A stretch of 64,000 bases of DNA from Bretschneidera sinensis (lineage: Eukaryota; Streptophyta; Magnoliopsida; Brassicales; Akaniaceae). The notes under the pieces were generated by a model that worked only from the letters and a program-made list of their open reading frames with translations, did not search any database and was not told where the DNA came from. Shown piece after piece: positions 25,563-36,887 of the stretch. The number at the start of each line of letters is the position of its first letter. Positions within the stretch are counted from its first letter, which is position 1. The DNA lies in assembly GCA_023935145.1 (NCBI GenBank), contig CM043698.1, positions 13,872,001 to 13,936,000 of the forward strand, read 5' to 3'. The translations under genes were made by a program, and so were the position numbers.

Positions 25563-25712
25563 TAGGTATTTGTTGGTGTTAAACTTTGATTTTCATCGTA
25601 CAGAATGTGAAGTGATTCTTAACTTCGACTTCGACGTAGGCATTTGTTGGTGCTAAACTTAGGTTTTCATCGCATAGAGTGCGAAATGATCTTTAGCTTT
25701 GACCCCGACATA
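25563..25712. repeat. 74-bp tandem repeat, two copies
   Basis: Units 25563-25636 and 25637-25710 start TAGG.ATTTGTTGGTG and contain TTTTCATCG and GA.GTG.GAA.TGAT. A third unit begins TAGGTG at 25711 and stops. Confidence 0.8.
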
Positions 25713-27259
25713 GGTGCGGTGAAAACTACTCCTAATTCATTTTGTGTGCTGAGACTCAATGCTTCTTGACGAATATGTGGGGTAACCTATCTTCTTTCCA
25801 ATTTTTACTTTAAAAAAATAATTAAGAAGAAAAGTGTTACCAATGAATACTATTTGTTTTGGTAGGCTTAAGTGTTACCAATGAACATAAAACAGGAAGA
25901 GTATTAATAATAATCTTGAGTGTCAATAACACTGTCTTTTAAAATTTTAAAAAGATAATTATATCAAATCAAACAATTTATTAATTAATACTTTAGTTTT
26001 TATTTAACGAGATCTGATAGGCTTTGATTTAAGAAAACTTCTCATTCAAATTCAAACATTTGCTCTCTTGTTTTGACATTACCATTCTCCGCTCTTACTG
26101 TGTCTATCTTTCTCTATATTAAATTACAAAAGAAAAAAAAATTCTTTATATATATTAAGTTTAACATTTTACAAATATCTTTTGAGTTTTAATTTTTTTT
26201 TTTTCAATTGGTGTTGTACGAATAATCTAATGATTATATACATATTTTTTTCAAATCTTATTTTAAATGAAAATTTTAGATAATGTTTGTCAAACGATTT
26301 AAACTTAAATCACTTTATTTAAGATCATGCTTTGTTTGAATTTAATTTTACTCAAATTCAGTTTCTAAAACCTCTTCTCTTTTCTTTCGTTTGCTTGTGA
26401 AGTTTGTGTTATGAACGCGCAGGGTGAGAAAGTACGTGGATGTTGGAGTTTTCAGTTGTGGGCCCACGAAATAAAATGGGACGTACAGGATCACTATTCA
26501 TGCGCACGCGAGTGTACGTACTCTGAGCAAAATAATAACATGATCATTAACACTCCATAGATAGACCACACCTCTCACATCCTCTTAGATTACAATATCT
26601 CAACTTCTTTACCTTTTCCATTTTTGTACGGTCTCATCCAACGCTCCAGATCAGTATCCACACATTTACATGACATCAAAACCCTCCAAATTGCGTGATC
26701 TTCGCTTTTTTAATCAGCACGCAAAGTCAAAAGGCATAGCGTATATATTAGAGCAGTAATTTCTCTATATTGGAGCAGTCCTAAAATGTAGATGAATTCT
26801 TGAGTGACACGTGTCATAGGCTTTTAGAGAGAATATTGTCATAAATCTCTTTAAAATTTCAATGGAAATACTTTCGGAAATATACAGATTTGCTAACTTT
26901 ATATTTAAGATTTTATTTTATCTTGAAAGGGATCGCATTAAATGTTGTAGGACTCGAGTGGGATAAATATCGATTTAAAGACAACGCCTATTAGATAAAG
27001 ACTTATTTCACGATCTCAGTCGTCGTTTTCTTCTTTATCATAATTTTCCTAACAAATATACCAAACGAAACTCTCGAGTGCAAGTTTCATATACTAAAAT
27101 TAATGTAATATATGAGTTGGTGACTATACTATCGTATCAAAGAATCGTAAATTCTGTGGAAAATAAAAAAGGAAAGCATAATTTTTTAAGTATATTTTTT
27201 TATTCCACGATAAAATAGTAATAAATGTACTATACAAGTAGTCAATATAATTTAACAAT

Positions 27260-27610
27260 ATTATTATAGATGAATTCGATCAGTTTGAATTCTGTTCGAT
27301 TTAAAATAAACAAACTTAAGTTTAAAAATCACGTTCGATCTCAAGTTTGATAACAAACTAGTTTATTTAAGGTCAAATTCGAGCATTAATTTTAGATTAT
27401 CTATTTGAGTTCGAGTTTGAACTATAATTTTAATAAATAAAAATATTAGTTCAAGCTAGATAATATCTTATCGAATTGTTCGAGATCATTTCAAGCTAAA
27501 CTTTAAAGTATTCGAGTTCAATCTGATAAGCTATTTAAGTCTAATTTTTCAACTCGAGCTCGAACTCCAACAGCTAGATAAAAGCTCGGTTTGAATCCAA
27601 TCCTAAACAT
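27260..27610. repeat. CTCGAG-rich dispersed repeat, copy B
   Basis: Shares AATTTTAATAAATAAAAAT, GATAATATCTTATC and a TTGTTCGAGA-like stretch in the same order and orientation as the copy at 57.4 kb. It ends in AACTCGAGCTCGAACTCC and has no coding capacity. Confidence 0.65.
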
Positions 27611-27709
27611 GACATCAAAAAATTCAAATTATAATTATGATAAGATCCAGCTGTAACGAACAATTCGAGGAAATTAAAAACAAAAACCCTATTTCTTTCA
27701 CGCCATTAA

Positions 27710-28232
27710 GAGCATATTTGAATAACAGTTTTCTATTTTCAGTTTTTGAAAATTAAAACTGAAAAGAGTTTTATGATGTTTTTCGAAGAAAACATGTTTG
27801 GATAACTGTAACTCGAAAACTGTTTCCAAAACAGAAAACAATGAAATGTTGTTTGGATAATCTTATTTTGAAAACTGTTTTGATACACCTTGTAATTATT
27901 TTTAGTTTTGAGTTTAAATTTAAAATACATATTAATTTTATTTATTAAAAACTTAAATGATTAATATTATTTTATTTTTAAAATTTTAATATTTTTATAT
28001 ACCATGAAGTAAGGATGAAATAAAAAAGTGAATATTGATTTTAAGGTTATTTTTTGAAAATTATATTAGAAAACACAAATTTTGGGTTTTTAGAAAACGG
28101 TTTTTGAAAACTGTTTTAAAAAATTATTTTTAAAAAGTGTTTTTTAAACATGTTTCAGAGTTTTTGAAAATTAATTTTAGTTTTTAAAAATTAAAAATAA
28201 TTTTTAAAAATCACTTACAAACATACCTAAGT
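27710..28232. mobile_element. MITE-like AT-rich element
   Basis: The left end AGCATATTTGAATAACAG and the right end, on the other strand, AGGTATGTTTGTAAGTGA form an imperfect inverted pair. Many internal AAAACTGTTTT and TTTTTGAAAA runs can fold back. Ends and family are uncertain. Confidence 0.4.
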
Positions 28233-29833
28233 GTTTTTTTTTCATTTGTCACTCTATATTTCGACCGAAAATGTTTTTTTTTTACTGCTATCATTATTGA
28301 TAAAAAAAAACAATGCGCATGTGAGCTTAAACCCTTGTTTTTTTTTTTCCAATAATAAATCGTGAAGTGCTTTTCCTTTTAGGAAATAGAACAGTGTAAA
28401 AGAAAGAAAAGCCTGCAATTGCAGTGGAAGAAATGTCTCTATCTTCTTTATACTTAAAACGTTTTACTCCATTAACTTTTATGAAATTTGTAAACTGAAA
28501 TCATTTTTATTTTATTTTTTAATAGAGACCCCACCTAGGGAGACGTTAATTTTTGTTTTAGAATTGATTTTTATTGGACTTCGACCTCGTACAATTAAGT
28601 TACCGTGAGGCTTTATTTGTACAGTATATCCTCCCCCCTCATAAAGTGTGATTTTTATTAATAACGTTAATTTGAATATATATAGATTTTATTATTAAAA
28701 TTTTTTAAAATTATCAATCAAGTTTTTACTTAATATAAAAATATTATGTAAATAAGAATTTCTTCTTAAAAATCTTCATCTTTCACGAAAAATTCTTGTT
28801 TGTAACTAGTACGAAACAAGATTTTACATTGAGTTAAAACTTGATTGATAATTTTTTAAAACTTCAATGATAATTTAATTAAATACATACGAATATTATT
28901 ATTAAAATTATAAAAAATTACCAATCAAATATTTACTCGCTACAAACCCAGTGCAGCAAAGAATAATAGAATATCTCCCACTTCTACTTCACAGCTTATG
29001 ATCAGCGGACATTAACCTTTTTAGCTGTTACTTTCAATAAATATTTATTGATTTATCCACTGGATTGTATCGTAGATTCATTGATATAAAAGGTATGCTT
29101 ACAGAAAAGCCGCCACTTCCTAATTACTACTTCAGACAGTTGAATGAATTTTGGTTAACTAATCGAATCCCAAACAGATTAATTTGATAGCGATATCATT
29201 AATTATGATGACACAGAAATATATTATCATCCACAAACCTGAAAGCAAAAGAGGATAAAGCTTCAATGATTTTGGAGTTGTTGTTTTGTATCAACTGGTC
29301 AACTCTCTTACCCTTTTTTTTGAATTTTATGGGGTAGAGAAGGTTACCGAGAAAGTATCATTTCAATTGAAGTCTTTATCAAAATTAAATGATTTTATTT
29401 TGTCTGGTTAAAAGAAAAAGAAAAAAAAAAGGATACGAAAAGATCAGTGTTTCTGTTTGCATTGTTTGGACAGGAAGATATCGATGTATGATGACTGATG
29501 CAGCATTGTCATTGTCATTGTCTATTTTCAGAACCCAATGTGGACTGCCAAAGGAAGCCCTTCTTGTAAAGTCCAAAACTTAGCTAAGAGGCTTGGCCCA
29601 ACGAGGCAATGCCTATTAATTTATGTACTCCGTAGATTGACAATCCACATCTCCGATAAGACCAACAGCCATTCTCGTCATCATTGTTGAGTTTAGGCCC
29701 AACCATTAGACCCTGGCTTCTGAAGGGCTTCAATAGTCAAGGACTCATTTTTGAGATTTGGATCCAAGAAAAAAGTGGAAATATCATTCTTTTACACACA
29801 CACACACTATATATATATATATATATATATATA

Positions 29834-31415
29834 GAAAATTACATTTAGTTACTTATAGTATGACCTAATCTACACATAAAGACTTGTAGTTTCAAAATAT
29901 ACAGATACTTCAATGAAATATTCATATTTTGATTTAATAATACAGATACCCCCACCATTAAATCTCAGTTAGTTAAATCTGTTGACTTTGGTCAATAACC
30001 ATTCCATATAAGCATTTCTTTGGAAATATCTCCATAATACCCTTTAGTGGTTTTATAATCTTTTATGGTTGCTTCAAAATGTTGACTTGGATTGATCCCA
30101 CATGTAGCAATTATTCTTCATCCAATAAAGCTTTTATTCTCCACCCATTCAGCTCAAGATTTGAGGAGAAACTTGTCTTGAGCAAGATCATTTACTGTTT
30201 GTGGCAAAAATATGTATTTTGGTGACATTTTTTTTTAGCAAAATCAGATATATTTGCTTATTTGAGGCTCCATTTGTGTGTTATCTCTTGATATGATCAA
30301 GTTTCGGTGGAAGCTCTTTCTCATAATGATTTGACCAGTTTATTAGAGTTTGTCTCTGGGATCTCTTTCCAATAACTAACTCCAGAAGGCCTTACATTGC
30401 TAGGTAAGAACCAGGGTTGCGTCCCTAAAATAGTAGATATTAGGAAACGTTTTTTTTAGCTTGGATCAATTGAATGGACTTTCATTCCATTTAAATAAGA
30501 AGTTGGGCTTGACCATTTTGGGAAGAAAAGAAAATCTCTTCTTCTTTGCAATTTTCAAAAGTAACAAGAAAGAAAATTTTGCAAGTTGTCTTTCTTGCTT
30601 ATCATTCAAATTACTTGCAACCAACCTTAAGATTCTCGAATTCCCACACCCGCACACACCACACATCACTAATAGAAGGAATTGGCAAACATATTATGAG
30701 GGTCTAACTTTGATTCACGTAGGGAGAGAGAGAGAGCAAGGAGAAAAAAAAATCCTCAAATCTTCCCCTTTCCTTTATTTAAATCAAAGAAAGGAAGGAA
30801 ATATAGAGAGGAGATTCATTAGCTGGACACAATTTCTTTTACAAAATCGAAGAAAATGAGATGGAAGAAACAAAAGAGAAGAGGATAGAAATTTTCTATG
30901 TTCAAATCCCAAGAAAACCTAAATTAGAAATTATCATTGTTGCTACAAATTCCTCATCCACTATATCGTCGTTCCAAACCCCGAAGACAACACCATTGTC
31001 GTTGCCACTCTCCCCTCACCATCGTCTAATAGACCCTTCAATTCAAGCGCTACAATCACATCGTTGAACAACTATCTTCGATACCGTTCCATGCGTATGA
31101 TTTTTGTATTCAAGACCAAACAATACAAAATGAGATTTTGTACATTAAGTTTTGTCTTTTGCAACTTTAGGTTGAGAAAGATAAGAGAGAAAGTGAGCAT
31201 AGGATGTAAGATAGAGAAAGTGAATGGCATAAAGTAGCCTTTGTAATAGCTGATGGATATTATATATCGGGGCAATTATGACTTTTACTTTTTTTCGTTA
31301 AAAATTAACAGAGAGTTAATAGTCAAACATAGGTCAAGTGGTATCTGTATATTTTGAAACAAAGGGTCTTTATCTATTGGTTAGATCATTTTATGAGTGG
31401 GTAAATATAATTCTT
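29834..31415. mobile_element. 1.6-kb element with long terminal inverted repeats (Mutator-like?)
   Basis: The left end contains CATAAAGACTTGTAGTTT and CAAAATATACAGATAC. The right end, read on the opposite strand, carries GATAAAGACCCTTTGTTT and the same CAAAATATACAGATAC, in matching order for about 75 bp or more, with GTTAGTTAA/TTAACTCTCTGTTAA further in. The interior of about 1.2 kb has a 132-residue ORF (30461-30859) and a proline/threonine-rich 68-residue ORF (30861-31067) without recognisable domains. It could be a Pack-MULE carrying host sequence. No target duplication was identified. Confidence 0.55.
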
Positions 31416-32087
31416 CTTATATTTAAAATACAACGATGATTTAAACCTACCTATGTTTTCTTCAATCAGTGTAACTCTCTTTGTTCATAAAAATAAATTG
31501 TTGACTTTAATATTCGACCCCAAAATCATAGAGCACCTTTAAGAATTTAGATAGGGTTTTAAATTATTTTATGTATCCTATATATCACGCTTTCTTTTTA
31601 TGTGGATCCATGTGGAGTAGTATATAATAAGCTATGTTGGTAGAGAAAAAAAAAAGTGAGAGAAAGGTTGAGTGAGAGAAAAGAAGAAGGTGATTGAATA
31701 TAAAAAAAAAAAGAAAATTGATGTTTTTTCATCGTGCGTTTAGTAAAGATGGCAGAAAAGAAAAAAATTATAACTAATTGAAAGTTTGGGGGTATTTGTT
31801 GTCAAATTGGCAAATTGAAGATGTAAGTGTTACTTCAAAGACTTTCCGTGCAATTATCTCTGAAATTTTGAATAAAATAAAAGAAGTGACTGTCATTATT
31901 CAAAATACTAAGTGTGTTTTTTACTTAACTTACGGGGACCAATTTTTTAAGTTGATTTAGCATAGAAATTGAAGATTTGGAATAGGCACGTGCCAGGCAT
32001 ATAGGGATACAACAATTTTCAACGAAGATTTGGCTAAATATTTCCAATAACAAATCACAAAATAAAATTTATCACTTTTGAAATGCG
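31416..32087. other. AT-rich spacer
   Basis: Nothing recognisable; short ORFs only. It includes GA-rich runs near 31640-31690. Confidence 0.5.
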
Positions 32088-32092
32088 GAGTA

Positions 32093-34281
32093 TATAACGA
32101 TCCATCCCGAATTGGTCACCCCCGATACGATGTCGCCACGTTTTAAAATCTCAGCACGACACATATATGCAACAATATAAAAAATATATATCGACTGAAA
32201 ATACACACACACACACACATCAACCCTCAACCCTCAACCCTCAAGAGGGGAGTTACATTAGTAATATTCCATTTGAAACAATATATACAACATATTATCC
32301 ATGAATATATATAATTTTTTTTCTTCCATTAGTCTGAGGATGTGGACCACGAGACTTACAGATAATTACTCAATCTGAATCTCAGCTCACAAATCTATTT
32401 GTTATGCCCACTACCTGAAATTATTTAAAAATAAGGAGTGAGCTTCACAAGCTCGGTGAATTAAATTTACTAGAAATACTCGATTTGTATACTTCTAGTT
32501 GTATTCATTTATTGTTAAATCAGTATAATTAATCATCTATTTCTTCTTACATTCTAATTCAATCATTTATTAATTTCTCTTAATAAATAAATTATCAGAC
32601 TATCATCTTTTAATACATATATCTCACATATTTTATCAATTTAATATCATCATAAAGTTCACATCATACGAACAATCAATGATATAATTATTTATTATGT
32701 CATCATTTCTATTTATTTATCATCAAAATTGTCTATTATGAGACTCATCTATCTATCAATCATTTAATAATCAAAACTGATTTTTTAGCATCTCAGACAT
32801 TAATAATAAATATTTAAAACAAATATAATGCATGTATTTAAATTTTCTTTCTTTCTTTCTCATTAGATCATTTTATATTATCATCTGGGAACGTCGTCCA
32901 CATATCAACATGTTTCAGCCAGACCAACTATCTTCATTGTCTTCTCTTTTTATGCATAGTAACAATAACATGCAAACAAGCATACATCAAAGTATTTAAT
33001 TCAACTATCTAGCTTTTTCTCAAAATTATTATTTTTATCATATTTATTAAATTGTCTCCTCATATATCATATCAACTTTTCAATCATATTTTCAGAAATT
33101 TCATATAACTTTTCAGTATATTTTTCATTAATCCATCTTTTAAAAAAAATATAAATTCTTATATAATTAATATTCAATATACTATTTAATCCCTAATCAA
33201 TAAATCAATTAATTATCATACATAACAAAAAATATATAATTAAATAATTATAATTCAACAATTTATTCAAATATTATAAATTCATATTTTTATTGGTCTC
33301 AATTACTAAAAGTAAATCTAACTCACCATGTAGCACTTAAAGCTATCCGTGGATCACCTCATTGCCTTTCTTGCTCTTTTAAGCAATTTCTTAATATTGC
33401 TGATCACCAATACCTAATCATAAACTTTCATAAATCTTACTATTTCATAACTTAATTCAAACAATATGATTATTTAGTTATGGGTCTTATTGAAAATTTA
33501 TCTCAAATATGATGAAATCTTGCTATTGTAATTGAATGACTGTACTATCTCTAATATTAGAGAAACTTTCTTTATAATTTTTTGCTAAGAAAATTGAATT
33601 GAATAAAGAAAGAAACCAAACAGGATTTGGTAAGAAAAAAAAATAAAATCTTTGAAGTGTAGAGATTTATAAGCTTTTTTTTTTCCTTCTCCATCGCTTC
33701 ACCATTCAGATTTTTTTTTCCAACAACTAAACCGTTCAGAGTATTATTATTTATTATTTTTTTCTTCACCGCTCAGAGACCGTTAGATTATGTATTTATT
33801 TATTTTTCCGCTTCACGTGAAGTCAGCGATTTTTTTAAATACAATTTACATATTTTCATTGGTTATTTACAATTTTGCCATCATTTAAAATTTACTGCTT
33901 TACCATTACATAATTACTGTTTTGTCATTATATAATTACAGTTTGCCATTTATCATTTAAAATCAATTTTTCATATTTTATTTATTCCAAAAATTTTATA
34001 AAAATTATAGAGAAATATAAAATTCGTATTTTCTTCCAATTTCTCTATATTATTTTCCTCAATTTCAATCAATGTTTTTCTTCAAAATTCTTTCATTTCA
34101 ACTTCAAATTTTAAAAAATTTCAGTGCTTTCTTCTTCAAAAATTTATAACTATTTTCAACATTATCTTTTAAATATTATTTTAAATCAATACTAAATCTT
34201 TCATCAATGGATTATTTAATTCAATATAATATATATATATATATAAAATTTTACCCTTATTTTATGAACACGAGTATTACA
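32093..34281. mobile_element. 2.19-kb solo-LTR-like element with GAGTA target duplication
   Basis: The element starts TATAACGATCCATCCCGAATT and ends GAGTATTACA. It is flanked on both sides by GAGTA (32088-32092 and 34282-34286). TGTAACG...TTACA termini are characteristic of several plant gypsy-type LTRs; here the first G has become A. It contains an (AC)n tract near 32202 and CAACCCT repeated near 32221. No gag or pol sequence is present, so a solo LTR or a non-autonomous element fits best. Confidence 0.65.
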
Positions 34282-34997
34282 GAGTACCACCTATAATTAC
34301 TCCAAAATTGGTGATATCCAATGCAATCTAAGTAACATTGTGAGAGTTTATGAAATGTTTTTTTATTTTCTATAAACAAAGGTTAATCCAAACATCGGTT
34401 TATGAAATTGACTAAGTTTCTAAGAAACTAAATTTGTTAAAAAATAGTTTCAGTACTGTTTTACCAAATACTAAATAGTTTATAGCACTATTGTTGTTTT
34501 ACCATTTCAAAAACCATCTTATAAACTATAAACTGTTTTTATTGCTTCACCAAATGATACCTAATTAAACGTATTTAAAAGGTAGAAGAAAAAAAAGAAA
34601 TCAATCGATGAAAGTTTTGAATACACTCTATGACAACCATCGATAAAACCTTGGCCATTAAGCAAAATATTATCCCCAATAATTTCGAGATTAACATGTG
34701 AGAGTAATTCGCTTAGATTGAAAATTGTGGGACACTCGATCCAAACACTAAAAATACACTTAAAAAATTTGAATAATAACTTTTGAAAAACTATAATAGT
34801 ATTCCATAGCATATAAAATGAGTGTTTGGGTTGAATATCCCATTCTCAATAGCAGCTCTCGTCTTTTTGACAAGTAACCAAAAAAGATTCAGCATGAAAA
34901 AATGATTTAGGTCACACCTATCAATCTTGACATTAAGGTATTTTTAGCAAGTGTCTTTTTGTAATTACTATCTAATCCTATTTATGAAAACTATATA

Positions 34998-36021
34998 GCT
35001 TAAATGCAAATATTACCCTTATTCGAGGGGTCAATTGTATTTTTTTACTCTCATTTCTATTTAAGAGCAATTTAACCCTTTAATTGAAATTTAGATGTAA
35101 TGAATACCCTCAATTGAGGAGTCAGTTGTATTTTTCATCATTACTTTTATTTAGGAGCAATTTAAACATTAAATTGAAATTTGGATGCAATAAATACCAT
35201 CCAATCAATTTTTCGACAAGATTGAACATGTGAGAGACACATGCCTCATTTAAACACTAAAATTCATACTAATAAACAATGAGATGAAAAAAATAAAATC
35301 AAAATTAAAATGAAACCAAACAAGTCCACCTCTTACTGTTCTTTTGTACCAAACTGAAACAACCAATTGGATCTTTGAAACACGATGAAAAATGATGCAA
35401 AATACAAGCATCTACAGATTATGCAAATTAAGGCTTATTTTCAATTTCATACTTAAAAGTCAATTTAATATTATATTTTTAACATATTACATACACATTA
35501 AAATCAAATCAATGCTACAGTTTCAATCTTACTAAACATTCAAAAATCCAATTGAATGCTAAATTTTCGATATCGTATTCATATTCAAACTATCAAACTT
35601 AACTTAGTCAAAATACCATCATAATTATCTAATTAAAAATATTCAAATATCTAACAAGACCCGTATGAACTATTTCCTATAAAATTTAACTACTTTCGAG
35701 ATGTGGTTAGTTATTTGGATATTTTTAGTTTGGTTCCATTTTAATTTTGATTTTTTTATCCCACCGTTGATTAATATGAGTTTTAGTGTTTAAATGAAGT
35801 ATATGTCTCATATATGTTCAATTTCGTCATAAAATTAATCGGATTGTATCAAATTTTTAATTAAATTACTTTTAAATAAAAATAACGTTAAAATATGTAA
35901 CTGACACTCAATTAAAGATATTCATTACATTCAATTTTTAATTGAAGCTTTAAATTACTCAAGTGAATGTTAAAAAATACAACTTTATCCCTCTATTGAA
36001 ATTAATATTTACATTTAAGTC
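34998..36021. mobile_element. Mutator-like element with ~300-bp terminal inverted repeats
   Basis: The left arm (34998-35321) and the right arm (35728-36021) are inverted copies. Shared stretches include TTCATTTAAACACTAAAA-like, CTTAAATG.AAATATTA at the tips, and AAAATTAAAATG.AACCAAAC at the inner edge. Each arm itself holds two related units of about 90-100 bp (TTGTATTTTT ... ATTTAAGAGCAATTTAA). The 400-bp centre has no ORF. It is non-autonomous. Confidence 0.75.
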
Positions 36022-36887
36022 AAAATTTTAAACCATTTATCTCAATTTTTTATTTTAGTTTTGATTATGAAGCCGTGGTCCTGGCAGCCCCTTTTTAAGT
36101 TTCAGCCAATCAATGAGTTGGCCATTTGACACTGACGTAAATCAACATCAGAAAATGACCCCACGAAGTGCGTAGTCTAATTTTGTCATCCAACCAGAAC
36201 CAAGCGACTTCGATTCTCCCAGGGAATGGTTGCAGCTCATGCAGGGTATAAATCGGAAATGGTAATTTTTAAAAAATTCATTAATTTTTTTATAAAAATT
36301 TACTAGTTAAGTGCAAATCTCCGGTTCAGTTAAGAATTTTTCCACTACCATGATCGACCTTTTCTTTTCTGCCAAAATCGTAGGCGGCAGGACTTGATTG
36401 GTGAATACCTATCCAAAATTATAGTATCAGATGCAGCATATTCTCTCTCAGCTCACCTACAAGTAGTACTATAAGTTTCTGTGGATTTTCCGGTTCCCTT
36501 TACGTTAACCTGGCTTATGCGGTGCAAGTTAGTCAACAGCACGAGTAAGCAGTTCGGCGCTGTTTGTCATTTAAATTAGCTTTATTTTGTGATTAAGCAT
36601 GTTTTAATATGAAGCCAAACAGTGCCTTTTGAATCGTGTGGTGTTTGCTAACGTGATCCTTTACTCTTTTTTATTTCTTTCTCTTCGCTGTCTTTTCCAT
36701 CCAATCCCTTGCTCATTCGTCAAGCTCTCTCTCTAGAATATTTTGTTTGTTTGTTTTTTAAGTTCGTGTTTTGGGAGGTGATTTGTTTTTTAGACGATGG
36801 GTTGGTTTTTAGTTAGTTAGGAATTAGGGATTCGCTGATTGATGATTGGGAGATTGAAAGTGGTAATGTGCTCTCAAGAGAAGAGCC
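36022..36887. other. upstream region of the coiled-coil gene
   Basis: The density of non-AT sequence rises from about 36060. A CT-rich leader TCAAGCTCTCTCTCTAG lies near 36720. No separate gene. The ATG at 36841 opens a different frame upstream and is a possible short upstream ORF. Confidence 0.5.

Larger units (their letters stand above)
22800..29830. other. large gene desert
   Basis: Very AT-rich DNA with no recognisable protein-coding gene or RNA gene on either strand. It contains the CTCGAG-rich family copies at 23.6 and 27.3 kb, a 74-bp tandem repeat at 25.6 kb, a MITE-like stretch at 27.7-28.2 kb, and an (AC)n(TA)n microsatellite at 29801-29833. The region 26390-26800 is less AT-rich but shows no coding frame. 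Confidence 0.6.

Noticed and set aside
30461..30859. 132-residue ORF as a gene
   Set aside because: No recognisable domain, low-complexity composition, and it lies inside a long-TIR element; kept only as element interior.
32219..32248. CAACCCT repeats as interstitial telomere DNA
   Set aside because: The plant telomere unit is TTTAGGG/CCCTAAA; this is a different heptamer in three copies inside an LTR-like element.
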